64,000 nucleotides of DNA, from NCBI GenBank assembly GCA_964433675.1, contig CAYSSJ010000013.1, positions 11,401 to 75,400 on the forward strand. Reading direction: 5' to 3'. Source of the DNA: CAYSSJ01 sp964433675 (GTDB taxonomy: Bacteria; Cloacimonadota; Cloacimonadia; Cloacimonadales; TCS61). This document shows, one piece after another, positions 26,305 through 34,770 of the stretch (position 1 is its first letter; each line of letters begins with the position of its first letter). Under the pieces are notes generated by a model, which did not search any database, was not told the origin of the DNA, and saw only the letters and a program-made list of their open reading frames with translations. The position numbers and the translations under genes were made by a program.

Positions 26305-26971
26305 CTTTTATATATCCATCAACAATGTGTAATATCCGATTCGATCTTTTAGCTACTTCTCTATCGTGTGTAACCATTATGATAGTATGGCCAGCTTTGT
26401 TCAGATCGGAAAAAATCGCCAAGATATCATTACCGGAGCTTGTATCGAGGTTTCCGGTCGGCTCGTCTGCCAGTACAATAGATGGATTGTTTACTATTGC
26501 ACGCGCGATAGCAACGCGCTGTCTTTGTCCTCCCGAAAGTTCCGCCGGCTTGTGTTTTAACCTGTTTTCTAAGTTTAGTTTTGCCAAAACTTCTTTTGCC
26601 TGACGAGTTCGTTCCGATGGCGATACGCCACTGTACATGAGAGGTAATTCGACATTTTTCAGAACATTGAGATGGGGTAATAGATTGAATGTCTGAAATA
26701 CAAAACCGATCTCCTTATTACGGATATATGCCAATTTGGTCTTCTTCATTTTCGCTACATTAGCATCATTGAGATAGTAATCGCCCGAGCTTGGAGTATC
26801 CAGACAACCGATGATATGCATTAGCGTCGATTTACCGGAACCTGATGGTCCCATGATCGATACAAATTCACCCCGATTTACTTCCATCGAGACATCGTTG
26901 ATTGCCGGTACGGATACTTTTCCCATCCGATATATCTTTTGCAAATTCTCTACCTTTATTATCTCTTCCAT
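26288..26971 (-). CDS. ABC transporter ATP-binding protein, MacB/LolD type
   Basis: A 227-residue stand-alone NBD. It has Walker A GPSGSGKS (41-48), Q-loop Gln93, signature LSGGQ (145-149), Walker B IVLADEP (165-171) and a final MVTHD. It powers the FtsX-type permease encoded just downstream, whose start overlaps its end. An 11-bp inverted repeat flanks the start-proximal promoter, so this operon may be regulated. Confidence 0.9.
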   Translation of the reverse strand: MEEIIKVENLQKIYRMGKVSVPAINDVSMEVNRGEFVSIMGPSGSGKSTLMHIIGCLDTPSSGDYYLNDANVAKMKKTKLAYIRNKEIGFVFQTFNLLPHLNVLKNVELPLMYSGVSPSERTRQAKEVLAKLNLENRLKHKPAELSGGQRQRVAIARAIVNNPSIVLADEPTGNLDTSSGNDILAIFSDLNKAGHTIIMVTHDREVAKRSNRILHIVDGYIKDGDIT

Positions 26972-26984
26972 TTTCCCTCTCTTC

Positions 26985-27021
26985 TATAACAGTGAGATTT
27001 AAATATTATTTCACTGTTATA
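26985..27021. promoter_or_regulatory. Inverted repeat at the ABC-operon promoter
   Basis: TATAACAGTGA (26985-26995) and TCACTGTTATA (27011-27021) are perfect 11-base inverted repeats with a 15-base spacer. They surround the -10 of the reverse-strand promoter. They could be a dimeric repressor operator or a 5' leader hairpin. Confidence 0.55.
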
Positions 27022-27028
27022 CTGTCAA
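27000..27028 (-). promoter_or_regulatory. Putative promoter of the reverse ABC operon
   Basis: On the reverse strand TTGACA (27028-27023), 17 bases, then TATTTA (27005-27000). The -10 falls between the two arms of the inverted repeat at 26985-27021. Confidence 0.5.
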
Positions 27029-27087
27029 AATAATTATAAAACTATTTTGTCAAACCAATAAATTCGGGCGGAAGAATAACTATTAAA

Positions 27088-27116
27088 TTGACAAAGCATA
27101 GTACTTTGTTAAATTG
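27088..27116 (+). promoter_or_regulatory. Putative promoter of the secreted endonuclease
   Basis: TTGACA at 27088-27093, 17 bases, then AAATTG at 27111-27116 preceded by T (TAAATTG). The ATG follows at 27139 after AGAGGTAG. Confidence 0.5.
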
Positions 27117-27138
27117 TAACCAAAGAGGTAGAAAATAG

Positions 27139-28854
27139 ATGAAAAAATATATTATTATTTTAGCGGCAATGCTAATTGGCAGTAGTTATATACTTGCTTT
27201 GTCTCCCATCATTACTCCATATACAGGGCAGATCAGTCAGCATCCGGATTGGACTCATAATAACTGCAATCAGCAAATTGCCGGAGGAAATCATTACATT
27301 AGTCTGTTAAACAGTGATTCACATCTCATTACGCCTGAGATAGATTTTACCGAATTGATAAATCCAAAACTGGTGTTCAAGGCTCGTACTTGGGGAGTAC
27401 CGAGTGATGAGACAACATCATTAGAGGTTAAGATCTCTACCGACGGAGGTGAGACTTGGCAGGATCTGGCTGTAAGCGTTCAAAATATAAACGAATTACG
27501 CATGATGGATTACGTCGATCTGTCAGAATATTCATCTTCACAACTGAAAATAAAATTCACCACACCTGAGGCGGGGAACAATCAAGGTGTCGGTTTGGAT
27601 GACATCATGTTGATCTCCGAATCCGATTACTATGTATCTTTGGAAGGATTGAGCGGTGAAGAACTGAAAAATGCGCTACATATCCTTATCGCTATGTATC
27701 ATAATTCTCAGGATTATTCTAATTCCCGCTTGAGAATGTTCGGACATATTGATAATTTTGACAATCATGTTACCTGTGTTTATACAAACATGACCTTTGA
27801 AGTCGAGTATAATACGATGCCCAACCATCAATTATTGAATGCCGAGCATATATATCCCCAAAGCTGGTATGCCGGTATAGCGGAAGAATATATTGCCAAA
27901 GCTGATCTACATCATATTTATCCCACCTTCCCACCGGCAAATTCAGCACGCGCTAATTATCCATTCGATTATGTGACTACTATCTTGACTACATGGGGAG
28001 AAGAAGGATACTTATCCTATCGCGGACATAATTTCTACGATCAGCCGGTATTCGAACCACGTGACCCTTTCAAAGGAGATGCCGCTCGTGCTATTATGTA
28101 TTTCGTAGTTCGCTATGATTATGACCAAGTGGGATTCGAACATTTCGGAGTAGATATGCTTCCCGTTCTGATGCAATGGCATCTTAGCGATCCGCCTACT
28201 GAAGAGGATGTTAACCGCAATGATGAGATCCATCTGTTTCAGTTGAACCGTAATCCGTTTATCGATAATCCTGATTATGCAACATCGATATGGGGTGATA
28301 TCGAGCTGGATGCTCCCCTGGTATATGAGCCTACCAATGTGAGTTCCAATAGTTTTGAGGCTCAATGGAGTAATATCCCGGAGGCAGACAGTTATTTTAT
28401 TGATGTAGCTGACGATGAAGAATTCAAGCTGTTTTATAGTAATCTGAAGAATAAGCAGGTAACGCAAAATTATCTGCTGGTAGAAGGGAATTTTGATTAC
28501 CCGATCTATTATCGTGTGCGAGCAGCTAACGATGAATATCTGAGTCTGAATTCGGAGGGTATGGAAGTGACAGCAGTCTCAGCCGAAGAAGATATTGTTT
28601 TTTCACCGGAGCGTATAATATCGAACTATCCCAATCCCTTTAACAGTAAAACCACTCTCTATATCAATCTCAGTAATACCGACGGTAAGCTGGAGATCTT
28701 CAACATCAAAGGTGAGAAGCTCTTTGGAAAAACGTTCGAGCAGGGCGAACATAATTTCGTCTGGGATGCTGACGGTAAAGCAAGTGGAGTTTATCTGCTC
28801 AGACTCAGCACGGGTGAAAGAACATTTCAAAACAAGATGTTGTTGTTGAAATAA
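27139..28854 (+). CDS. Secreted endonuclease I (EndA/NucM family) with T9SS sorting domain
   Basis: A 571-residue exported nuclease. A signal peptide (about 1-20) precedes a beta-rich N-terminal module (about 30-165). The endonuclease I domain spans about 175-385: EHIYPQSW (236-243), ADLHHIYPT (255-263) and NSARANYPF (268-276) carry the catalytic His, the metal-binding Glu/Asn and the arginine of the family. A fibronectin III-like unit (about 395-480) and a Por_Secre_tail (494-571, NYPNPFN...MLLLK) follow. It probably degrades extracellular DNA and RNA for nutrients. uspA follows 15 bases later. Confidence 0.85.
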   Translation: MKKYIIILAAMLIGSSYILALSPIITPYTGQISQHPDWTHNNCNQQIAGGNHYISLLNSDSHLITPEIDFTELINPKLVFKARTWGVPSDETTSLEVKISTDGGETWQDLAVSVQNINELRMMDYVDLSEYSSSQLKIKFTTPEAGNNQGVGLDDIMLISESDYYVSLEGLSGEELKNALHILIAMYHNSQDYSNSRLRMFGHIDNFDNHVTCVYTNMTFEVEYNTMPNHQLLNAEHIYPQSWYAGIAEEYIAKADLHHIYPTFPPANSARANYPFDYVTTILTTWGEEGYLSYRGHNFYDQPVFEPRDPFKGDAARAIMYFVVRYDYDQVGFEHFGVDMLPVLMQWHLSDPPTEEDVNRNDEIHLFQLNRNPFIDNPDYATSIWGDIELDAPLVYEPTNVSSNSFEAQWSNIPEADSYFIDVADDEEFKLFYSNLKNKQVTQNYLLVEGNFDYPIYYRVRAANDEYLSLNSEGMEVTAVSAEEDIVFSPERIISNYPNPFNSKTTLYINLSNTDGKLEIFNIKGEKLFGKTFEQGEHNFVWDADGKASGVYLLRLSTGERTFQNKMLLLK

Positions 28855-28869
28855 ATTTGGAGGTGAAAT

Positions 28870-29316
28870 ATGAAGCGGATATGTGTTGCCATTGATTTTT
28901 CCGATGTGACGCCGGTAGTGATCGAAAAGGCGATCGAGCTGGCAAAAAAATTTGAAGCACAAGTCAAAGTTATCCATATCGATTACCTCATGCCGGTCTT
29001 AAATTACTATGGTGTCGATCAGATCTATACTGTCGAAGCTTATGAAGCACAAAAAGAGCGTAACAAGAAACTCTTGGAAGAGATTATGGAGGATTTTGAG
29101 AAAAATAAGCTGAAAGCTGAATCTCAGCTCATCGAAGGGAACGTGGTGGAAGGAATCATTGCAACAGCAGAGGATTTTGAAGCTGATTTGATCATCGTCG
29201 GAGCTCATTCACACGGTAAATTGTATCATATCTTCTTCGGCTGTATTCATGAGGCACTGATCAATAAGGCTTTCTGTCCCATACTCGTCGTTCCCAAACA
29301 TGAAGAAGAACAATGA
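28870..29316 (+). CDS. Universal stress protein (UspA family)
   Basis: A 148-residue cytoplasmic Usp-fold protein. The ATP-binding segment GAHSHGKLYHIFFGC (111-125) keeps the G-x2-H-x-HG part, but the usual final GS is GC, so nucleotide binding may be altered. CPILVVP near the end is typical. It lies 15 bases after the endonuclease gene and has GGAGG ahead of its ATG. Confidence 0.88.
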   Translation: MKRICVAIDFSDVTPVVIEKAIELAKKFEAQVKVIHIDYLMPVLNYYGVDQIYTVEAYEAQKERNKKLLEEIMEDFEKNKLKAESQLIEGNVVEGIIATAEDFEADLIIVGAHSHGKLYHIFFGCIHEALINKAFCPILVVPKHEEEQ

Positions 29317-29442
29317 TTGGGTCGATGCAGCACGTGAGAGTATTTTAAATAATGTACATCAGAGCTAATAAGGACAATTTTCCTTTGACAATGAGAACAT
29401 TTCCTAAAAAATCGATATAAAAGAAAGACAAGGGTATATAAT

Positions 29443-30540
29443 ATGAAGAAAAGATGTCTGATAGCAACAGGCGGTGGTGATTGTCCCGGGCTCAATGCAG
29501 TGATTAGAGGAGTGGTCAAACGCTCTTTGAAAGAAAAAGATTGGGAGATCGTCGGTAGTTTGGATGCATTTAATGGTGTTTTGAAAGAACCGATGCAATT
29601 GGAGATTTTAGATGAGAAAAAAGTGGCGGGCATTCATGTTCGTGGCGGTACCATCTTGGGCACTACAAACAAAGGTGGACCTTATGCTTGGCCAGTTAAA
29701 GATAGAGATGGAAATTGGACTTCTGTAGATCGTTCTGATGATCTGATCACCAAATTACGAAACAATAATATAGAAGCTGTTATCAATATCGGTGGAGACG
29801 GCTCTCAGCAGATCTCACAAAAGTTGTATGAGCAAGGATTGAATATCATCGGAGTACCTAAAACGATAGATAACGATCTGCTTGCCACTGACTATACTTT
29901 TGGATTTCAGACAGCTGTAGATGCTGCTACAGACGCAGTGGACAAACTTGTTACCACTGCACAGAGCCATCATCGTGTTTTGATCTTGGAAGTAATGGGA
30001 CGTGCGACAGGTTGGATCGCTTTGCATGCCGCTATTGCCGGTGGAGCCGATATCTGCCTCATCCCCGAAATTCCCTATGATCTCGAAAAAGTGAAACAGA
30101 GTATCGAAAAGCGGATAATCAACAGCCGTGGGTTTGCTATCATCGTCATCGCCGAAGGAGCTCATTCGAAAGAGGGAACAATCACTTTTCAACAGAGCAA
30201 TGAGGTAGGTAGAGATCCTATCAAACTCGGTGGTGTGAGTATCCAATTGATGGAAGATCTAAAGAAGATCGGCCTGCCGGTCGATATCAGAGCTACTATT
30301 TTGGGACACTTACAACGTGGTGGTATCCCAAACCCTTCCGATCGTATATTGGCTACGCAATTTGGCGTAAAAGCTTTCGAAATGGTGTTGGAGCAAAAGT
30401 TCGGTCACATGGTGGCTTATCGCCATCCGGATATCTTAGCCGTTCCTATCAAAGAGGCGATCACACGGTGTAATTACATAGAACTCGATTCCGATATGAT
30501 AAAAACAGCCCGAGGAGTTGGTATTGATTTTGGTGATTAA
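29443..30540 (+). CDS. pfkA: 6-phosphofructokinase, ATP-type at the nucleotide site
   Basis: A 365-residue PfkA-family enzyme making fructose 1,6-bisphosphate. The donor-site motif is GGDGS (117-121), with Gly120 where PPi-dependent enzymes have Asp; this normally marks ATP use. The second site is PKTIDND (139-145) with Lys140, where classic ATP enzymes have Gly. The Gly plus Lys combination occurs in the PPi-like branch of ATP enzymes (plants, trypanosomes). Substrate loop EVMGRATGW and the later RGG are intact. A clear PPi-type paralogue follows 93 bases downstream. Confidence 0.88.
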   Translation: MKKRCLIATGGGDCPGLNAVIRGVVKRSLKEKDWEIVGSLDAFNGVLKEPMQLEILDEKKVAGIHVRGGTILGTTNKGGPYAWPVKDRDGNWTSVDRSDDLITKLRNNNIEAVINIGGDGSQQISQKLYEQGLNIIGVPKTIDNDLLATDYTFGFQTAVDAATDAVDKLVTTAQSHHRVLILEVMGRATGWIALHAAIAGGADICLIPEIPYDLEKVKQSIEKRIINSRGFAIIVIAEGAHSKEGTITFQQSNEVGRDPIKLGGVSIQLMEDLKKIGLPVDIRATILGHLQRGGIPNPSDRILATQFGVKAFEMVLEQKFGHMVAYRHPDILAVPIKEAITRCNYIELDSDMIKTARGVGIDFGD

Positions 30541-30633
30541 CACACAAAAAACATCCTTTGATTACAAAAAATCCTTGTCTTTTCTATCCGGTTTTTTCTT
30601 TTTGATTAATAAATACCTGAAAGGAGGAACAAA

Positions 30634-31857
30634 TTGAAACATAAAATAGGTATTTTGACAGCTGGTGGACTAGCACCGTGCCTATCAGCATCTATCGCAC
30701 GGTTGATAGAGAAGTATACCGAGCTTATTCCTGATATCGAAATTATTGGCTATCTGCACGGCTACCGTGGTTTGTTGATGAATAACAGCATCGAAATAAC
30801 CGAAAAAGCAAAAGACAATATCTCTTTGTTATACGATTTCGGGGGCACTGCTTTTGGTAGCAGCCGGGTTAAACTATCCAATGTACAGGACTGTGTGAAA
30901 AAAGGGTACGTGAGCGAGGGACAGAACCCTTTGCATGTAGCTGCCGAACAGCTATCTAGAGATGGGATAACTATATTGCATACGATCGGCGGAGATGATA
31001 CCAGCCTTACTGCTGCCAACCTTACCGGCTATCTGGAAGAGAATGGCTATGACCTCACCGTGGTTGGACTACCTAAAACCATAGATAATGATATCATCCC
31101 CATACAATGCACCATGGGAGCTCAAACTGCTGCTGAAGAAGCAGCTCGTTTTTTCGAGAATATCGTTAATGAGAATACAACCAGCACCAGACACTTGCTC
31201 ATCCATGAGGTAATGGGACGTTACTGCGGTTGGATGACCGCCACCTCGGCATATGAATATAGAAAGAAACTATCCGGACGAAAATTCTTGCCGGATATTC
31301 TGGTTAGTAAGGATAGATGGGATATCGATGCGATCTATATCCCGGAGATTTCTTATGATTTCGATGATGAGATCGAACGCTTGCAAAAAAGGATGGACGA
31401 AAAAGATTGTGTCAATGTATTCTTCAGTGAAGGTGCTGGTGTGGAGCGCATAGTAGCTGAACTGGAAGCAGAAGGAAAGACAGTTAAGCGTGATCCTTTC
31501 GGACATGTTCGCCTCGATGATATCAATCCAGGTCAGTGGTTTGCCAAGAAGCTAACCAAAATGCTGAAAGCAGATAAGGTTTTGGTACAAAAAAGCGGTT
31601 ATTTCTGTCGCTCCGCAGCGCCTAACCAAAAAGATCTGGACCTGGTGAAGAAAACAGCTGACCAAGCGGTGCAATTTGGGCTGAATGGTCAAAGCGGAGT
31701 TGTAGGAATGGATACGGATTATGATAATCAGATGCGTTGTATCGAATTCGGTCGAGTGAAAGGTGGCAGGACTTTCGATATTCGCACTCCATGGTTTAAA
31801 GAAATTCTCGATGCAATCGGACAGAGAGATTATGATTTATATAAAATACGGAAATAG
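30634..31857 (+). CDS. pfp: Pyrophosphate-dependent phosphofructokinase
   Basis: A 407-residue paralogue of the gene before it. The donor site reads GGDDT (119-123) with Asp122, and the second site PKTIDND (147-153) with Lys148; that Asp/Lys pair is the signature of PPi-dependent enzymes. Substrate block HEVMGRYCGW is present. It reversibly interconverts fructose 6-phosphate and the bisphosphate, so it can serve glycolysis and gluconeogenesis. Translation starts at TTG with a strong AGGAGG (30622-30627) upstream. Confidence 0.88.
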   Translation: MKHKIGILTAGGLAPCLSASIARLIEKYTELIPDIEIIGYLHGYRGLLMNNSIEITEKAKDNISLLYDFGGTAFGSSRVKLSNVQDCVKKGYVSEGQNPLHVAAEQLSRDGITILHTIGGDDTSLTAANLTGYLEENGYDLTVVGLPKTIDNDIIPIQCTMGAQTAAEEAARFFENIVNENTTSTRHLLIHEVMGRYCGWMTATSAYEYRKKLSGRKFLPDILVSKDRWDIDAIYIPEISYDFDDEIERLQKRMDEKDCVNVFFSEGAGVERIVAELEAEGKTVKRDPFGHVRLDDINPGQWFAKKLTKMLKADKVLVQKSGYFCRSAAPNQKDLDLVKKTADQAVQFGLNGQSGVVGMDTDYDNQMRCIEFGRVKGGRTFDIRTPWFKEILDAIGQRDYDLYKIRK

Positions 31858-31866
31858 GATAGAAAG

Positions 31867-32154
31867 ATGAAGATTAAATTCAGAGATGTAAGTTCAGGGA
31901 TAGTAGATGCCCGTGCTGTTATTGAGTTCGAACCGGGGATTTTTATCAATGAAGTGACGATACTCAATAAAAGTGGAGAGATCATCGTGGAATTACCGCA
32001 AAAGAGTTTTAAAGGTAAAGATGGTAAGATCCATTATATCGATGTTATCACATTCGAAAGTGAGAATGTGGAAACAATTTGGAAGATGGATATCAAAGAA
32101 GAATATTTCAAATGGAGGAAGAAGAATAAAAAAGTGTTGGTGTATGAATCTTAG
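31867..32154 (+). CDS. SpoVG-like small protein
   Basis: A 95-residue protein whose pattern follows SpoVG, a small RNA/DNA-binding regulator. It has an opening KIKFRDV, a VIEFEPGIFINEVTIL strand pair, then ELPQKSFKGKDGKIHYIDV like the SpoVG block MPS+...DGE..D, and a short helical end. It is slightly diverged, and the charged tail is longer. It starts 9 bases after the PPi-phosphofructokinase gene and 3 bases before hflX, so it is in that operon. Assignment is by eye. Confidence 0.5.
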   Translation: MKIKFRDVSSGIVDARAVIEFEPGIFINEVTILNKSGEIIVELPQKSFKGKDGKIHYIDVITFESENVETIWKMDIKEEYFKWRKKNKKVLVYES

Positions 32155-32157
32155 CTT

Positions 32158-33456
32158 ATGAATAAAGAGAAAGAGAGAGCTTTTCTGGTAGGTATCATAA
32201 AGAATAATGAGCATAAAGAGCATGCTCTGGAAACTATGCAGGAACTCAGGATGTTGGCCGATACTGCTGAGATAGATATTGTGGATACTTATGTGCAAAA
32301 TGTAACAAGACCGAATGTCGCAACTTATATCGGTAAAGGAAAAGTGAGCGAAATTGCCAATCATGCCAAAAACAGACAGGTCTCCACACTTATTTTCAAC
32401 GATAATCTTACTCCTGCACAAGCACGCAATATCTCCAATGCTACCCGGTGTAATGTGGTAGATAGAACCGAGTTGATCTTGGATATCTTTGCTTTGCATG
32501 CCAGAACCAATCAAGCAAAATTGCAGGTAGAACTGGCTCAATTGGAATATAGCTATACCAAACTGAAGCGCATGTGGAAACATCTCTCCCGTATTCAAGG
32601 CGGTATCGGTTTTAGAGGACCGGGCGAGAAACAGATCGAGATAGATAGAAGAGAGATAAAAAAGAAGATCAGTATTCTGAAAAAAAAGATCAAAGAAATA
32701 GAAATGGTCTCCAATACAAAACGGAAACAGCGGCAGAATATACTCTCCGTCTCTCTGGTCGGCTATACGAATGCCGGCAAATCGACATTGTTTAACAGAC
32801 TTACCAAAGAAAAACGCTATGTTGCCGACCAGCTTTTTGCTACTTTGGATGCCAAAACCAGAGGAGTGGTACTCAATAATGAGGAGAGAATGGTCTTGAC
32901 CGATACGATCGGGTTTATCAGAGATCTGCCTCACAATCTGGTCTCATCTTTTCATTCTACTTTGATGGAAGTGAGCGAAGCAGATCTACTTATGCATGTC
33001 GTAGTTGTATCTCATCCCAATCTGGATGAGTATATTCAAGCTGTAAATCGAGTACTAACCGAGATCGGTGTGGATTACAAAACTACCAATATCCTCCATG
33101 TTTTCAACAAATGTGACCTGATGGATAAGATCCAGATGATGTTCATCAAAAAAAAGCTGCAGCTTGAATATCCACATGCTGTTTTTATCTCAGCCAAAAG
33201 TGGGGAGGGGATGGACACACTGTATCAAAAGTTGGAAGAATTTAGTGTAAAGATCAAAAAAACAGCTACTATCCATATCCCGATCAAATTACAAAATCTG
33301 ATCTCTTTCGTGCATGATAATGCCAAAATCATAGATAGCAGATACGATGATGAGAAGGGTGAAATGATAATGAGAGTAAAAATAGATAGACAATTATATC
33401 CCAATATAGAAAAACAGATCCAAGATTATAAAATGTATGAGTATATAAATAAATAA
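32158..33456 (+). CDS. hflX: GTPase HflX
   Basis: A 432-residue ribosome-associated GTPase that splits stalled 70S ribosomes. The N-terminal HflX domain ends in the diagnostic GFRGPGE (151-157), followed by a coiled-coil-rich stretch (about 160-192). The G domain carries G1 GYTNAGKS (202-209), G3 DTIG and G4 NKCD. A C-terminal domain follows from about 370. It is in an operon with the SpoVG-like gene, 3 bases upstream. Confidence 0.94.
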   Translation: MNKEKERAFLVGIIKNNEHKEHALETMQELRMLADTAEIDIVDTYVQNVTRPNVATYIGKGKVSEIANHAKNRQVSTLIFNDNLTPAQARNISNATRCNVVDRTELILDIFALHARTNQAKLQVELAQLEYSYTKLKRMWKHLSRIQGGIGFRGPGEKQIEIDRREIKKKISILKKKIKEIEMVSNTKRKQRQNILSVSLVGYTNAGKSTLFNRLTKEKRYVADQLFATLDAKTRGVVLNNEERMVLTDTIGFIRDLPHNLVSSFHSTLMEVSEADLLMHVVVVSHPNLDEYIQAVNRVLTEIGVDYKTTNILHVFNKCDLMDKIQMMFIKKKLQLEYPHAVFISAKSGEGMDTLYQKLEEFSVKIKKTATIHIPIKLQNLISFVHDNAKIIDSRYDDEKGEMIMRVKIDRQLYPNIEKQIQDYKMYEYINK

Positions 33457-33471
33457 GAAATGGAGGGAAAG

Positions 33472-34695
33472 ATGATCAGCGATTTACAAGAGATCTACTC
33501 ACAAAATGTGAAGGGGATGAAACGTTCGGCGATCAGAGAGTTATTGAAACTCACGGCTGATCCGGAGATAATTTCGTTTGCCGGTGGTTTGCCGTCTCCG
33601 GAATCATTTCCGGTAGATGATCTGAAAAAAGTAGTAGAAGATGTTTTGCAAAACGAAGCTAAAAGCGCTTTACAATATGGAGCTACCGAAGGTGATTCAC
33701 TACTTAGAGAGCTTTTGGTGGAAAGGTATCGCAAACAAGGTTTCGAGATCGGATTGGACAACTTAGTCATCACAACTGCTTCTCAGCAGGCTTTGGATCT
33801 TTTGGCGAAGATCTTTATTGACCGTGGTGATAAGGTAATAGTAGGTCTGCCCTCATATTTGGGCGGGCTTAGTGCTTTCAATTCGTACGGTGCTGAATTG
33901 GTCGGCATTCATTTGGATGAAGATGGAATGTCAGCAGTCGAGCTGGAGAAAAAACTGAAAGAACTAAAAGAGAAGGGTGAAAAACCGAAATTTATCTATA
34001 TCATCCCGGATTTCCAAAATCCAGCCGGTATTACAATGCCGGAATCGAGAAGATTAAAAATCATCGAGATAGCTAAAAAATACGATATCCTGATCGTAGA
34101 AGATAGCCCTTACAGAGAAATCCGCTTCGAAGGTAAAGATCAGAAAAGTCTCTTTGCACTCGATGGTAGTGGTCAGGTTATCACATTGGGAACTTTCTCC
34201 AAAATATTCGTACCTGGTTTCCGGATAGGATGGGTGATAGCGGATGAGAAGATTACCGATAAATTCGTGATGGCAAAACAAGCTACCGATCTCTGTACTG
34301 CACCATTCGTTCAGAAAATTGCCGCCAAATATCTTGCCAGCGAAAAGTTCGAGAGCAATCTGGCTAATATAGTCGAATCTTACAAAGAGAAAAAGAAGGT
34401 AATGATCGACGCTTTCAAAGAATTCATGCCCAAAGGTGTGAACTGGACTGATCCGGAAGGCGGATTATTCCTCTTTGTAACCTTACCGGAAAACATGGAT
34501 ACAGATGAACTATTCCACAAAGCTATCGAACAAAAGGTGGCATTTGTGATCGGTTCTGCTTTCCATTGCGACGATGGAGGAAAAAACACAATGAGGATAA
34601 ACTTCTCTTATATGAGCAAAGAGATGAATAGAGAAGGTGCCAAAAGACTTGCCGCTGTCATCGAAGCTGAGATGAAGAGAACAGGCAATCTGTAG
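33472..34695 (+). CDS. PLP-dependent aminotransferase (class I/II, LysN-like)
   Basis: A 407-residue fold-type I aminotransferase. Family blocks are FAGGLPSPESFP, then LQYGATEGD, PDFQNPAG, EDSPYREIRF and the PLP lysine in GTFSKIFVPGFRIGW. It resembles 2-aminoadipate/kynurenine-type enzymes (LysN) and the catalytic half of MocR regulators, but lacks the helix-turn-helix. I start at ATG 33472 because GGAGGG lies at 33462-33467. Substrate is not determined; asd and lysC just downstream suggest amino-acid metabolism. Confidence 0.88.
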   Translation: MISDLQEIYSQNVKGMKRSAIRELLKLTADPEIISFAGGLPSPESFPVDDLKKVVEDVLQNEAKSALQYGATEGDSLLRELLVERYRKQGFEIGLDNLVITTASQQALDLLAKIFIDRGDKVIVGLPSYLGGLSAFNSYGAELVGIHLDEDGMSAVELEKKLKELKEKGEKPKFIYIIPDFQNPAGITMPESRRLKIIEIAKKYDILIVEDSPYREIRFEGKDQKSLFALDGSGQVITLGTFSKIFVPGFRIGWVIADEKITDKFVMAKQATDLCTAPFVQKIAAKYLASEKFESNLANIVESYKEKKKVMIDAFKEFMPKGVNWTDPEGGLFLFVTLPENMDTDELFHKAIEQKVAFVIGSAFHCDDGGKNTMRINFSYMSKEMNREGAKRLAAVIEAEMKRTGNL

Positions 34696-34716
34696 AAAGC
34701 AAATATTCAAAACAGT

Positions 34717-34754
34717 TCAGGAGAAGTCCATCTGCGACTTCTCCTGATATTTTA
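34717..34754 (+). terminator. Terminator-like hairpin between aminotransferase and asd
   Basis: TCAGGAGAAGTC (34717-34728) pairs fully with GACTTCTCCTGA (34736-34747) around a 7-base loop; TATTTTATA follows. The run of T is short, so it may be leaky. No riboswitch features precede it. Confidence 0.65.
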
Positions 34755-34770
34755 TAGTCTGGAAGTGAGC

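Noticed and set aside
31993..32934. 313-codon open frame antisense to the SpoVG-like gene and hflX
   Set aside because: Opposite two supported genes; composition is Ile/Phe/His-rich as expected for an antisense shadow.
34696..34770. Lysine riboswitch or attenuator before asd
   Set aside because: Only a simple terminator-like hairpin fits in the 75-base gap; the lysine aptamer needs far more sequence.
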